Origin: Pedobacter psychrophilus
GTDB taxonomy: Bacteria; Bacteroidota; Bacteroidia; Sphingobacteriales; Sphingobacteriaceae
Assembly (NCBI RefSeq): GCF_001652725.1
Contig: NZ_LWHJ01000028.1
Location: 186,001-250,000, forward strand
Direction of reading: 5' to 3'
Length of the DNA stretch: 64,000 bases
Shown here: positions 9,643-17,602 of the stretch, in pieces
Numbering within the stretch: the first letter of the stretch is position 1
Layout: each line of letters opens with the position of its first letter
The notes under the pieces: model-generated
What the model was told of the DNA's origin: nothing
What the model saw: only the letters and a program-made list of their open reading frames with translations
Databases searched by the model: none
Translations under genes and position numbers: made by a program

Positions 9643-10134
9643 ATGGATATTAATTTCAAACTCATTACAGATGTATTAAGCCCGGTATCTATAGTGGTAT
9701 CGCTGTTATACTTGGCCCAACAAGTTAGATTTGGAGCTAATGGTGTAAAAACCGGTATGCAAGATTCTAGTTACAATAACTTGATGCAATGGAATTATAG
9801 GATTTTGGCGGGGTCTGATTTATCCTGGATATTTCAATCTGGTTGTAAAGAAATTGATTCTTTAGACGAGAAGGAAAAAGCAAAATACATACATATCATG
9901 TTTAGTTTTTTTAAACTGTTTGAAAACATGTACTTACATTATTGCGATCATTCGATAAAAAAACATGTTTGGGAAGATAACAACAAAATTTTGGAAAGTT
10001 TTATTAATACACCGGGAGCAAAGCAATATTTTGAAGTTAGAAAAAGCTTTTTTAATGCAAAGTTTATCAAATATGTAGAAGGCATACAAAATTCGAATAC
10101 TTTGGTAGGGATAGATTTAATAGAAAAAAAATAA
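9643..10134 (+). CDS. Hypothetical protein with N-terminal membrane helix
   Basis: This 163-residue protein starts with a short polar stretch, then one hydrophobic helix (PVSIVVSLLYLAQQV) and a mainly helical, charged remainder with aromatic-rich segments (FSFFKLFENMYLHY). The pattern of one helix followed by a Gln-rich ...LAQQVR... segment resembles a widespread uncharacterised family of small membrane proteins whose N-terminus reads VVSLVYLA.QIR. I do not know a function. It stands alone between a terminator and a convergent gene; no operon partner is evident. Confidence 0.6.
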   Translation: MDINFKLITDVLSPVSIVVSLLYLAQQVRFGANGVKTGMQDSSYNNLMQWNYRILAGSDLSWIFQSGCKEIDSLDEKEKAKYIHIMFSFFKLFENMYLHYCDHSIKKHVWEDNNKILESFINTPGAKQYFEVRKSFFNAKFIKYVEGIQNSNTLVGIDLIEKK

Positions 10135-10214
10135 ATGATAGAGAGTCTTTAGAATTGTTATAAACGAATCAATTTTAATGATATGTTTATAATATACCGA
10201 ATCTTAAAATCTTT

Positions 10215-10616
10215 CTACCTATTGATTAACTCAACATTTCTAAATCTCAATGCACTCCAATCATCATCAACAGAAACCATTCTTACGGAATCTAACCCTG
10301 CAGCTCTTATTTTTTCAAAGCCAGTATCACGGTTAAAATCACACTGATATTTCTTAGAAGTTTTTTTGGGATAGCAAATCCAAAATATGGAATCGTTATT
10401 TAACAAAGGATTTAGCTTAATAAAACTTTCATCCAATTCTGATTGATTTTTTGCAAAGCAAAGTATAAAATCAATAGGTTTTAGACTATTTGTATTTCTC
10501 AAAACCGCAGTTATATTTTCCATTTCTAAAAGCTCAGAATCAAAGGAAGAAGGAGCATTTAAAATCAGTATTTCAGATGAATTTTTATAATTCAATTTTT
10601 TAAAAAGAGATGTCAT
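10215..10616 (-). CDS. DUF3052-like small protein
   Basis: A 133-residue cytoplasmic protein. It has a Rossmann-like opening (SSEILILNAP), a central IDFILCFAKNQSEL strand, IFWICYPKKTSK, and a closing VDDDWSALRFR. This order of motifs (lead strand, ...W..YPKK.S..., ...VD..WS.LRF) is what I recognise for the DUF3052 family, which has no established function. It follows the DUF4349 lipoprotein gene on the same strand with 5 bases between them, so the two are probably co-transcribed. Confidence 0.55.
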   Translation of the reverse strand: MTSLFKKLNYKNSSEILILNAPSSFDSELLEMENITAVLRNTNSLKPIDFILCFAKNQSELDESFIKLNPLLNNDSIFWICYPKKTSKKYQCDFNRDTGFEKIRAAGLDSVRMVSVDDDWSALRFRNVELINR

Positions 10617-10621
10617 AAAAA

Positions 10622-11473
10622 TTATTTTTTGTTTATAAATCTGTATCTTTTAAATAAATATACACCAATAACAATTAAAATAAGGAAAGGCCAAACGCTA
10701 ATAAGCAACAATAAAAAGCCAACTACAGCTTCCCAACCATTTGCAACCGATTTTTTAAAACGCTCCAAAAAGCTATCTTCTCCATTAGGTTTATAAACAT
10801 ATTCTTTTTCTTGAAATAAATTTACAGATAACGAGCTAAAAGAAACTTGGTCTTTTAAATATTTAAGTCGCCCTTGTGCGCTTTCAATTTCTTCTTGAAT
10901 TACCCTTATTTTCTCTTCAATTTCTAAAATATCTTTTATGGTAGAGGCTTTTGACAATAAAGCTTTATAACGGATTAAATAAGCTTGCTTACTTTCTAAA
11001 CGAGAGGTTAAATCAACAAATTCTTCAGTTACATCTCTGGCCTGGATATTTTTGTTTAGTACCTCATCATTTCCTTTTTCAATAGCAGAAATTAATTTCT
11101 CAAAGTTTACAGAAGGGATTCTTATTTTAAGATCATAACTAGCTTGGTTATTATCATTTTGTAGGTTTTCCGTTTCATAATATGCATTCATGGTTTTTAA
11201 AACCGCATCAATATTCTTTTTGCTTTCGCCGATGTTTTTAGATTTGATGGATAAGCTGCCGTCTTTAATGATTTTTTTATTTTTTGTTTCTACTTGATTT
11301 ACTTTTATTGGAGGAGAATTATCTTCTTTGTCTTTCGAATTAAATTCATCAGAAGATTGAGGTTTGGCATCCATTACAACCTCTGCAAGAGGCTCCATAG
11401 AAGTGTCTTTCGATGATTTATTACAAGATAAAACGGACAAAGAAAGCAGCAATAGAAAGGACAAATTTTTCAT
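10622..11473 (-). CDS. DUF4349 domain lipoprotein
   Basis: This 283-residue envelope protein has a lipoprotein signal ending LSVLSC (Cys17), a DUF4349 region from about residue 65 (KIIKDGSLSIKSKN), a long coiled coil at about 150-215 (SRLESKQAYLIRYKALL, then IEEKIRVIQEEIESAQGRL), and a C-terminal membrane helix at about 250-275 (VGFLLLLISVWPFLILI) ending in basic residues. The domain order matches DUF4349 proteins in many bacteria; the role is not established. The combination of an N-terminal lipid anchor and a C-terminal membrane helix would tether both ends. Confidence 0.8.
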   Translation of the reverse strand: MKNLSFLLLLSLSVLSCNKSSKDTSMEPLAEVVMDAKPQSSDEFNSKDKEDNSPPIKVNQVETKNKKIIKDGSLSIKSKNIGESKKNIDAVLKTMNAYYETENLQNDNNQASYDLKIRIPSVNFEKLISAIEKGNDEVLNKNIQARDVTEEFVDLTSRLESKQAYLIRYKALLSKASTIKDILEIEEKIRVIQEEIESAQGRLKYLKDQVSFSSLSVNLFQEKEYVYKPNGEDSFLERFKKSVANGWEAVVGFLLLLISVWPFLILIVIGVYLFKRYRFINKK

Positions 11474-11603
11474 GACATTAAATCTATTTAGGTAGAGAAC
11501 TATAAAAAAACAATTTTCGTTATTGGTATAAAGTAATGCTCTCTAAATCATATAATTAAGAGCAGCAAAAAAAGCATAACTTATTTTACATTAATCAACA
11601 ATA

Positions 11604-12368
11604 ATGAAAAAGGTAACCTTCGCATTTTCTATAATAGCTATTGCGCTATTTGGCTGTTTAAGTTTTACAAAAGATAAAGAGGAAAAAACCACTTCAAATA
11701 AAGATGAAGGCGGTTTTGCAGTTGTAGAACTTTATACGTCTGAAGGATGTTCAAGCTGTCCGTCTGCTGATAAATTATTGGGGCAGATTAAGGAAAATTA
11801 TAAGGATAAAAAAGTTTACGTTTTGGCTTACCATGTTGATTATTGGAATAGATTAGGTTGGAAAGACATGTTTAGCGACCATCGTTTTTCTGAAAGGCAA
11901 TCAGCATATGCCAATAATTTTAAGAATAGTTCAGTTTACACGCCACAAGCAATTGTGAACGGAAAAGACCAAATGGTAGGTTCTGCTGCCGGAGAATTAA
12001 ATGGGTCAATTAAAAAATATTTAGGAAAATCAGAAAGTTTAGAATTATCAGGATCCGTAAAATCAAGTTCTGATAAACTAGTTGAATTGAATTATATTAT
12101 TGATGCTAAAGCAAAAAACAAGGATTTGGTTGTTAATCTGGTTCAAAAAAGTGTTTCTACTCATGTTAAATCCGGAGAGAACGGAGGAAGAACTTTGGCA
12201 CATGTAAATGTAGTGAGGTATTATATGGTTGTTAATATAAATGATGTTAACCAAAATGTTAAGATTGATTTACCAAACGGAATGAAAAAGCAAGATTTTG
12301 ACGTCATATCGTTTGTTCAAGAAAAAAATAAAGGAGCTATTTTAGGAGTTAATGAGGTTGAATTGTAA
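11604..12368 (+). CDS. DUF1223 family thioredoxin-fold secreted protein
   Basis: This 254-residue protein has an N-terminal hydrophobic segment with FGCLSF at about 13-18, which could be a lipobox-like site or a simple signal. The DUF1223 core starts VVELYTSEGCSSCPSADKLL, with a CSSC pair at the thioredoxin-like active-site position, followed by LAYHVDYWNRLGWKD and TPQAIVNGKDQMVG, all typical of the family. A redox role in the periplasm is likely from the fold but unproven. It is divergent from the DUF4349 operon, sharing a 130-bp upstream region. Confidence 0.85.
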   Translation: MKKVTFAFSIIAIALFGCLSFTKDKEEKTTSNKDEGGFAVVELYTSEGCSSCPSADKLLGQIKENYKDKKVYVLAYHVDYWNRLGWKDMFSDHRFSERQSAYANNFKNSSVYTPQAIVNGKDQMVGSAAGELNGSIKKYLGKSESLELSGSVKSSSDKLVELNYIIDAKAKNKDLVVNLVQKSVSTHVKSGENGGRTLAHVNVVRYYMVVNINDVNQNVKIDLPNGMKKQDFDVISFVQEKNKGAILGVNEVEL

Positions 12369-12375
12369 AAAATTT

Positions 12376-12605
12376 AACCACAGAGAGCGCAAAGCGGAAT
12401 AGATAACTTTTATGTGTGATTTTTCCTATCGTCGAAATGACGAGTTTTTTTTGCGTTAGGGATTGAAACGGCATCCTTTTTTTGCCTCTAGCCATTAAGC
12501 AAATAGCAAAAAAAGATATAGTGAAAAGCCCGCCCGAACGCCCTCATAAATATAAGTTAACAAAAAACTTATTGGATGAGATGTCTCATTCTTCGACATG
12601 ACGGA
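12376..12605. repeat. Intergenic mosaic of dispersed repeats (includes element A, 12453-12543)
   Basis: The 321-bp gap between the DUF1223 gene and DUF3127 has no gene. It holds a CCACAGAGAGCGCAAAG motif (12376-), short GTCGAAATGACG and TTCGACATGACGG pieces, and a 91-bp element with GCGTTAGGGATTGAAACGG at the left and GATATAGTG...GAACGCCC at the right. The last is shared with elements B, C and D elsewhere in the window. Confidence 0.6.
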
Positions 12606-12622
12606 AAAAGCTTAAAGCATAA

Positions 12623-12659
12623 AAAAAGCGGTCAACGTGGGATGTTGAAGCCGCTTTTT
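12623..12659 (-). terminator. Terminator of DUF3127 gene
   Basis: Stem AAAAAGCGG/CCGCTTTTT with an inner TCAAC/GTTGA pair. On the minus strand it is followed by a T-rich tail, 31 bases downstream of the DUF3127 stop. It could work in both directions. Confidence 0.75.
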
Positions 12660-12689
12660 ATCGCATTGTAATTAGAAAATAGGCTAATT

Positions 12690-13064
12690 TTAGAATGGAA
12701 GATCGTCATCTTCTCCTGCTGTAGCACTGATATCTACAGGGCTGGCAATTGCAGGGCTTGATGGAGCTGAACCGGCAGATGTTGCGCCAAGTACATTCAC
12801 TTTCCATAATTGTAAGGTGTTGAAATATTGTTTCTCGCCTTGTTTGTTTGTCCATTCTCTTCCTTTTAAATTGAAGAAAACTTCCACATCGTCACCAACT
12901 TTAACACCATCCATTAAAGCAGTACGATCTTGAATTGCCTCAAACTTCACAAACTCTGGGTATTGTGGGTTTTCCGCAAATTCTATTACTAACTCTCTTT
13001 TTCTGAACGCTTCTGTAACGTTAATTACGTCAGATATATAATGAGCTTTTCCTTTAATTTCCAT
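12690..13064 (-). CDS. DUF3127 protein with SSB-like acidic tail
   Basis: A 124-residue protein. Residues 1-90 match the DUF3127 family of Bacteroidota (EIKGKAHYISD, then FRKRELVIEF, GREWTNKQGEKQYFNTLQLW), predicted by pattern to be a small beta-barrel/OB-like domain. A flexible Ala/Ser/Pro linker (about 93-115) leads to the C-terminal DDDLPF. That tail is nearly identical to the SSB C-terminal tip that recruits DNA-repair and replication proteins, so I infer a nucleic-acid binding or SSB-like role. It is not a canonical SSB by its core sequence. It is divergent from an RNA methyltransferase gene. Confidence 0.8.
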   Translation of the reverse strand: MEIKGKAHYISDVINVTEAFRKRELVIEFAENPQYPEFVKFEAIQDRTALMDGVKVGDDVEVFFNLKGREWTNKQGEKQYFNTLQLWKVNVLGATSAGSAPSSPAIASPVDISATAGEDDDLPF

Positions 13065-13126
13065 AATAAAATCGTTTGAATCTGTTCCAAAAGTCTAAAA
13101 ATTATTTGAGTAAATTGCGCACCTAT

Positions 13127-14305
13127 ATGGATCAAGTTTTCAACACTGCCGCAAAGGTGATCATCACCTGTAATAAAAGACTGTCAATTTACCTGGAGCA
13201 AGAGGTAATTGCTTTAGGCTTTACGCCGATTAGGGTTTTCCCAACCGGAGTAGAGTTAAACGTAAGTTTAAACGATTGTATCAGGCTGAACCTCAACCTA
13301 AGATGTGCCAGCCAAGTATTATATAAACTGCATGATTTTACTGCAGAAAACCACGATGAATTACATGAAAAACTGAGCAAATTAGAGTGGGAAAAATTGA
13401 TAGATTTTGGTGGATATTTTTCTGTGACTTCTAATGTGGATAACCCAACAATCACCACTCCTTTGTTTGCAAATTTGCGGGTAAAAGATGCAATTGTTGA
13501 TCGAATTAAACAAATTCATAAGATTCGCCCTGATTCTGGATCTGATTATTCTAAAGCAGTAATCCATTTGTATTGGAAAGAAAACGCAGCAGAAATTTTT
13601 ATTGATACTTCTGGCGAGACATTGGCAAAACATAGCTATCGTAAAATTCCGGGTAAGGCGCCAATGTTGGAAGCCTTGGCTTCAGGAACTATTTATGCGA
13701 CCGCTTGGGACAAGAAATCTAATTTTGTGAACCCAATGTGTGGCTCGGGAACTTTGGCAATTGAAGCGGCTATGATTGCGACGAACAGAGCGCCAGGATT
13801 ATTTAGGATGAACTACGGTTTCATGCATATTTTAGGTTATGATGAGGAAGTGTTTCTAACAGAGCGGCAGAAGATTAAAGATCAGGTCATCAAAAACATA
13901 GATTTTAAAATCATTGCTTCTGATATTTCTGAAAGTGCAATAGATATTTCTATCCGTAACGCACAAACGGCAGGAGTAGACACTTTGATTGATTTTAGGG
14001 TTTGTGATTTTGCAGAAACGCCAATTCCAGAAGGTAAAGGTGTTGTAATGTTTAATCCAGAATACGGAGAACGTTTGGGCCAATTTACAGAACTGGAAAT
14101 TACTTATAAGCGAATTGGCGATTTTATGAAGCAAGAATGTAAAGGATATAAAGGCTATATTTTTACAGGAAACCCAGAGTTGGCTAAGAAGATAGGTTTA
14201 AAAGCCGCCAAGAGAATTGAGTTTTACAGCGCAAAATTAGATTGCCGGTTATTGGAATATGAACTCTACGATGGAACAAGAAGAGTTGTTTCTACTGAAG
14301 AATAA
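13127..14305 (+). CDS. THUMP-domain class I SAM-dependent RNA methyltransferase (RlmL/YpsC-like)
   Basis: About 392 residues from ATG 13127. A THUMP domain (about 40-150) is followed by a Rossmann methyltransferase with NPMCGSGTLAIEAAMIA (SAM motif I) and MFNPEYGERLG, the family's NPPYG-type catalytic motif with Glu at the second Pro. This is the RlmL-N-terminal/YpsC group that makes N2-methylguanosine in 23S rRNA; the exact target is inferred. A TTG at 13076 would add 17 residues, but it falls in the divergent promoter region and lacks homology-like character, so ATG 13127 is preferred. Confidence 0.85.
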   Translation: MDQVFNTAAKVIITCNKRLSIYLEQEVIALGFTPIRVFPTGVELNVSLNDCIRLNLNLRCASQVLYKLHDFTAENHDELHEKLSKLEWEKLIDFGGYFSVTSNVDNPTITTPLFANLRVKDAIVDRIKQIHKIRPDSGSDYSKAVIHLYWKENAAEIFIDTSGETLAKHSYRKIPGKAPMLEALASGTIYATAWDKKSNFVNPMCGSGTLAIEAAMIATNRAPGLFRMNYGFMHILGYDEEVFLTERQKIKDQVIKNIDFKIIASDISESAIDISIRNAQTAGVDTLIDFRVCDFAETPIPEGKGVVMFNPEYGERLGQFTELEITYKRIGDFMKQECKGYKGYIFTGNPELAKKIGLKAAKRIEFYSAKLDCRLLEYELYDGTRRVVSTEE

Positions 14306-14315
14306 TTGAAATTTA

Positions 14316-14356
14316 GAAAAAGGGCTTGCAAGTGTTGTACTTACAAGCCCTTTTTT
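14316..14356. terminator. Bidirectional terminator between convergent genes
   Basis: A strong hairpin AAAAAGGGCTTG/CAAGCCCTTTTTT, with a further partial match next to the loop, lies 10 bases after the methyltransferase stop and 24 bases before the SRPBCC gene end. It is A-rich on one side and T-rich on the other. Confidence 0.85.
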
Positions 14357-14379
14357 ATGAAAAAAAAGAGGATTTTTTC

Positions 14380-14808
14380 TTATTCACCTTTTGATTCAAT
14401 AATGGATTTTAGATTTTTTAATATTGGGTTTTCTTCTCCTTGTTCCTCTTCTTGTTTCGATCCAGAACGATTGTCTTCTTGTGTTATTATTAATTCTGTA
14501 ATGTCCCCTTTTGGAATAATTTCATATTCCATCACAAAATAATTTTCCGGTTTGTCTTCTAGGCCTGGTCTTGGAGCAAATAAGCTATACTTTAGTTTTT
14601 CATTTGGTTCAAATTCCAACACGGTTCCCCATTGTTCAAAAACCTGTCCTTCCCATTCAGATTTAAAACGGATTTTTTGACCAACTTTCCAATCAGTTTC
14701 AAGTTCGCTACCATATTGCCAAAGTTTAATAATTTTTGGATTTGTTAGCGCTTCCCATACTTTATCTTTGGAGGCACTAATTGTTAATCTTGAGATATTT
14801 GTTGCCAT
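14380..14808 (-). CDS. SRPBCC/AHSA1-like domain protein
   Basis: A 142-residue cytoplasmic protein. ISRLTISASKDKVWEALTNP at the start, then WQYGSELETDWKVGQKIRF and LEFEPNEKLKYSL, are the usual signatures of the activator-of-Hsp90-ATPase-like START/SRPBCC superfamily, which forms a ligand-binding cavity. The physiological ligand cannot be told. The C-terminus carries a Glu/Gln-rich segment (QEEEQGEEN). The gene follows the DPP IV-like peptidase by 30 bases on the same strand. Confidence 0.8.
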   Translation of the reverse strand: MATNISRLTISASKDKVWEALTNPKIIKLWQYGSELETDWKVGQKIRFKSEWEGQVFEQWGTVLEFEPNEKLKYSLFAPRPGLEDKPENYFVMEYEIIPKGDITELIITQEDNRSGSKQEEEQGEENPILKNLKSIIESKGE

Positions 14809-14837
14809 AATTTATCAAATTCATGCCTTTCTGATAG

Positions 14838-17003
14838 CTATTTCCCTCCCGGAGGGCAATTCTCTTTCAAAAATTTGGTATAAGTAGAAGCTAAATGTTT
14901 GCTGGTACCTACACCTTCAGAAATTGAATGTGTTCTATTTGGATAACTCATCAACTGAAAAGTTTTATTGTATTTTATCAATTGATTGATCATTTGCTCG
15001 GCATTGTTGTAATGCACATTATCATCACCAGTACCGTGTACCAACAATAAATTTCCTTGCAAATATTTTGCATGTGCTAAAGGCGAATTGTCTACAAAAT
15101 AATGCTTGTCTTCTGGCAATAATCCCATATAGCGTTCCTGATAAATGTTATCGTAATTCAACTGATTATCCACTGCGGCAACAGAAATCCCGGTTTTATA
15201 AATATCAGGATATTGCATCATTAAATTTAAAGTTGAAGAACCTCCACCGCTCCAGCCCCAAACGGCCACTCGGTCTTTATCGATATAATCCCATTTCAAA
15301 ATCTCTTTTGCGGCCATAGCCTGATCTTTAATATTGATATCGCCAATGCGATGATAAATAGATTTCCGCCATTCCCTACCTTTTGGTGCTGGTGCGCCAC
15401 GACCTTCTACCGACATGTATATGTAGCCGTCATTAGCCATATTGCCATTATACAATCTGTTTGAGCCAGTACCAAAACGATCAACTACAGTTTGTGATGC
15501 GGGTTCTCCATAAACATAAAACACAACAGGATATTTTTTAGAGGGATCAAAATTTGTTGGCTTTATCATCCATCCATCCATTTCTATTCCTTCAGAAGTT
15601 TTTACTTTAAAAAATTCTACTTTCGGTATTGGATAACCTTTGGCTCTAGGATTTTCTTCTCCGCCGCTCAAAACTTTATGGTTTGGCAAAGCAACAACAT
15701 CGCTTTTTGGAAATGTGGTTGCGCTAGAATAATTATGGAACGCTAATTTTCCATTCGGAGAAATGTCATAACTGTGAGTTCCACTTTCGTTAACAGGCGT
15801 TAAACGGATTGCTTTTCCTCCTTTAATCGGCGCCCAGTATAAATATTTTTGTGTCGCATTTTCTGGCGAAGCCATAAAATAAACGTTTCCAGATTTTTCA
15901 TCCACACTACTCAATTCAATAGCATCATAATCACCTGGGGTAATTAAAGTTTCTTTACCGTCCAAGCCAATTGCGTAAATATGTTTCCAACCGTCTTTTT
16001 GACTCAGCCAAATAAATTTCTTTCCACCATCAATCCACGTCCAACCGGTTGATTCTGCTTTTGCATCAATCCATGCCTTATCCGTTTCGCTATAAATTGT
16101 TTTAGCAGAATTAGGAACCACGTTTACCAACATGATTTTGCTTTCGTTTTGTCTTCTATTCAATTGTTGTAAAATCAATTGAGAAGAATTGTTTGCCCAT
16201 TCCATTCTTGGGATATAATGTTGAATTGGATCGCCTGGAACATTCATCCATTTGGTTTGTGCAGTTGTAACATCCACAACACCAATTTTACAAGAACTAG
16301 GGTCTTCGCCAACCACGGGATATTCTACAGGAACGGTAAAAGGATACAGAGAATCTGTAGTGTTCAACATTAAATAATTTTTGATTTTGCGAGCATCAAT
16401 TTGCCAATATGCAATGGATTTACTATCTGGTGACCATCTGAAACCATCCCTACAATCAAATTCTTCCTCATAAACCCAATCAAAAGTTCCGTTAATCAAT
16501 CGCAAAGTTCCGTCGTTTGTTAAAGCTTTAGTTTCTCCAGTTGCTAAATCTTCCACATAAATATTATGTCCGCTTACATAAGCCACTTTTTTGGCATCAG
16601 GAGAAAATTTGGCAAACATTAAAGACGATTCTGGCTTGTCCTTCCCAATTTGTTTTAAGGTTTTGGTTTGGATATCGTAAACCCAAGAATCTCCTCGGGT
16701 ATCATAACGCCAAACTTTTTTGGTATTTGTGCCAATTAACACCTTTTGGTTATCGTTAGAAAAAGCAAAACGCACAACATTTAATGCTGATTGCCCTTTA
16801 GGCGTCAGCATTGATTTGGTAATTATTGTAGTAGATTTAGATTCGTCCATGGCATTTTTAGAGACGATTTCGCCATTTTCTACTTCCATAATATTATTGC
16901 CATCTAAAGACCAATAGGTTCCCTCTCCATATTGTGCAAAAGCCGAAGAGCTTAAGCAGATGAACAATAAAACGAGTAATTTTTGTTTGAATTTGTTTTT
17001 CAT
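14838..17003 (-). CDS. S9 family dipeptidyl peptidase IV-like
   Basis: This 721-residue secreted serine peptidase has a signal peptide at 1-23 (LLVLLFICLSSSAFA). A DPP IV N-terminal beta-propeller covers about 80-430, with the Glu pair that binds the substrate N-terminus in FDWVYEEEFDCRDGFRWSP. The alpha/beta-hydrolase domain is at about 470-715. The catalytic triad is visible: Ser in GWSGGGSS, Asp in HGTGDDNVHY and His in NRTHSISEG. It should remove N-terminal X-Pro dipeptides in the periplasm. The length is normal for Bacteroidota DPP IV. The GxxExxY gene ends 8 bases upstream, on the same strand. Confidence 0.92.
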   Translation of the reverse strand: MKNKFKQKLLVLLFICLSSSAFAQYGEGTYWSLDGNNIMEVENGEIVSKNAMDESKSTTIITKSMLTPKGQSALNVVRFAFSNDNQKVLIGTNTKKVWRYDTRGDSWVYDIQTKTLKQIGKDKPESSLMFAKFSPDAKKVAYVSGHNIYVEDLATGETKALTNDGTLRLINGTFDWVYEEEFDCRDGFRWSPDSKSIAYWQIDARKIKNYLMLNTTDSLYPFTVPVEYPVVGEDPSSCKIGVVDVTTAQTKWMNVPGDPIQHYIPRMEWANNSSQLILQQLNRRQNESKIMLVNVVPNSAKTIYSETDKAWIDAKAESTGWTWIDGGKKFIWLSQKDGWKHIYAIGLDGKETLITPGDYDAIELSSVDEKSGNVYFMASPENATQKYLYWAPIKGGKAIRLTPVNESGTHSYDISPNGKLAFHNYSSATTFPKSDVVALPNHKVLSGGEENPRAKGYPIPKVEFFKVKTSEGIEMDGWMIKPTNFDPSKKYPVVFYVYGEPASQTVVDRFGTGSNRLYNGNMANDGYIYMSVEGRGAPAPKGREWRKSIYHRIGDINIKDQAMAAKEILKWDYIDKDRVAVWGWSGGGSSTLNLMMQYPDIYKTGISVAAVDNQLNYDNIYQERYMGLLPEDKHYFVDNSPLAHAKYLQGNLLLVHGTGDDNVHYNNAEQMINQLIKYNKTFQLMSYPNRTHSISEGVGTSKHLASTYTKFLKENCPPGGK

Positions 17004-17011
17004 GTTGTTTG

Positions 17012-17389
17012 TTATAGTCCGTTTACTTTTCTAAATATTCCTTCAGTTATTTGATCAACATTAAAGTTAACCAAAATTCCTAGTTTCATTTCTGTGAGCT
17101 TGAGATAGGTGAGAATTTGTTTATGATGCACTTTTGATAGTGTTTCTACTGATTTTACCTCGATGATTACTTTATTTTCTACTAAAATATCAAGACGATA
17201 ACCAGCGTCAAGTATTTCATCTTCATAATATATTGGAAATTCAACTTCAGTTTTAACTAAAAGATTTTCTCTTAACAATTCATAGCGAAGAGCCAAAACA
17301 TAAACAGATTCTAAGAGCCCAGGACCTAGATTATTATAGACTTTAAAAATGGCTCCTCTTATCTTGTAGGATATTTCGTCTTCTGTCAT
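17012..17389 (-). CDS. GxxExxY family protein (PD-(D/E)XK-like)
   Basis: A 125-residue protein with the diagnostic GPGLLESVY motif near residue 23. The later LDILVENKVIIEVKSVETL resembles a PD-(D/E)XK nuclease core (Asp, then Glu-x-Lys), so a nuclease-like fold is inferred. The biological role of the family is not known to me. Upstream on its strand lies a 109-bp inverted-repeat region with CCCGCAGATTT ends (17412-17520). The gene sits tightly between two unrelated peptidase genes, consistent with insertion as a mobile unit. Confidence 0.85.
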   Translation of the reverse strand: MTEDEISYKIRGAIFKVYNNLGPGLLESVYVLALRYELLRENLLVKTEVEFPIYYEDEILDAGYRLDILVENKVIIEVKSVETLSKVHHKQILTYLKLTEMKLGILVNFNVDQITEGIFRKVNGL

Positions 17390-17411
17390 AATTATTGTTT
17401 TAAATATCTTG

Positions 17412-17520
17412 CCCGCAGATTTAAAGAGATTTACGCAAATTTTTAGAGGTATACCAAAAAGAAAAAATATTACTACCTATTATCCATTTCGTTTCTGCGC
17501 TAATCAGCGAAATCTGCGGG
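17412..17520. repeat. 109-bp palindromic-ended element, CCCGCAGATTT terminal inverted repeats
   Basis: Perfect 11-bp inverted repeats at 17412-17422 and 17510-17520. The right arm, read in reverse complement (CTCCCGCAGATTTCGCTGAT), recurs with one mismatch over those 20 bases at about 44591 in this window. It lies immediately upstream of the GxxExxY gene. Confidence 0.7.
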
Positions 17521-17602
17521 AGACTTTTATCGTACAGATTTTTTAATTAAATTAGTCTTGTCGTAATGTAAGCGCAAAGCCTCAAAATCCGCGAGAAATA
17601 AA

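Noticed and set aside
9643-10134. Assignment of the small membrane protein to a named function
   Set aside because: Only a single helix and loose resemblance to an uncharacterised family; no catalytic or binding motif.
14306-14542. Plus-strand open frame after the RNA methyltransferase
   Set aside because: It overlaps a strong terminator and the SRPBCC coding region in antisense; no recognisable protein features.
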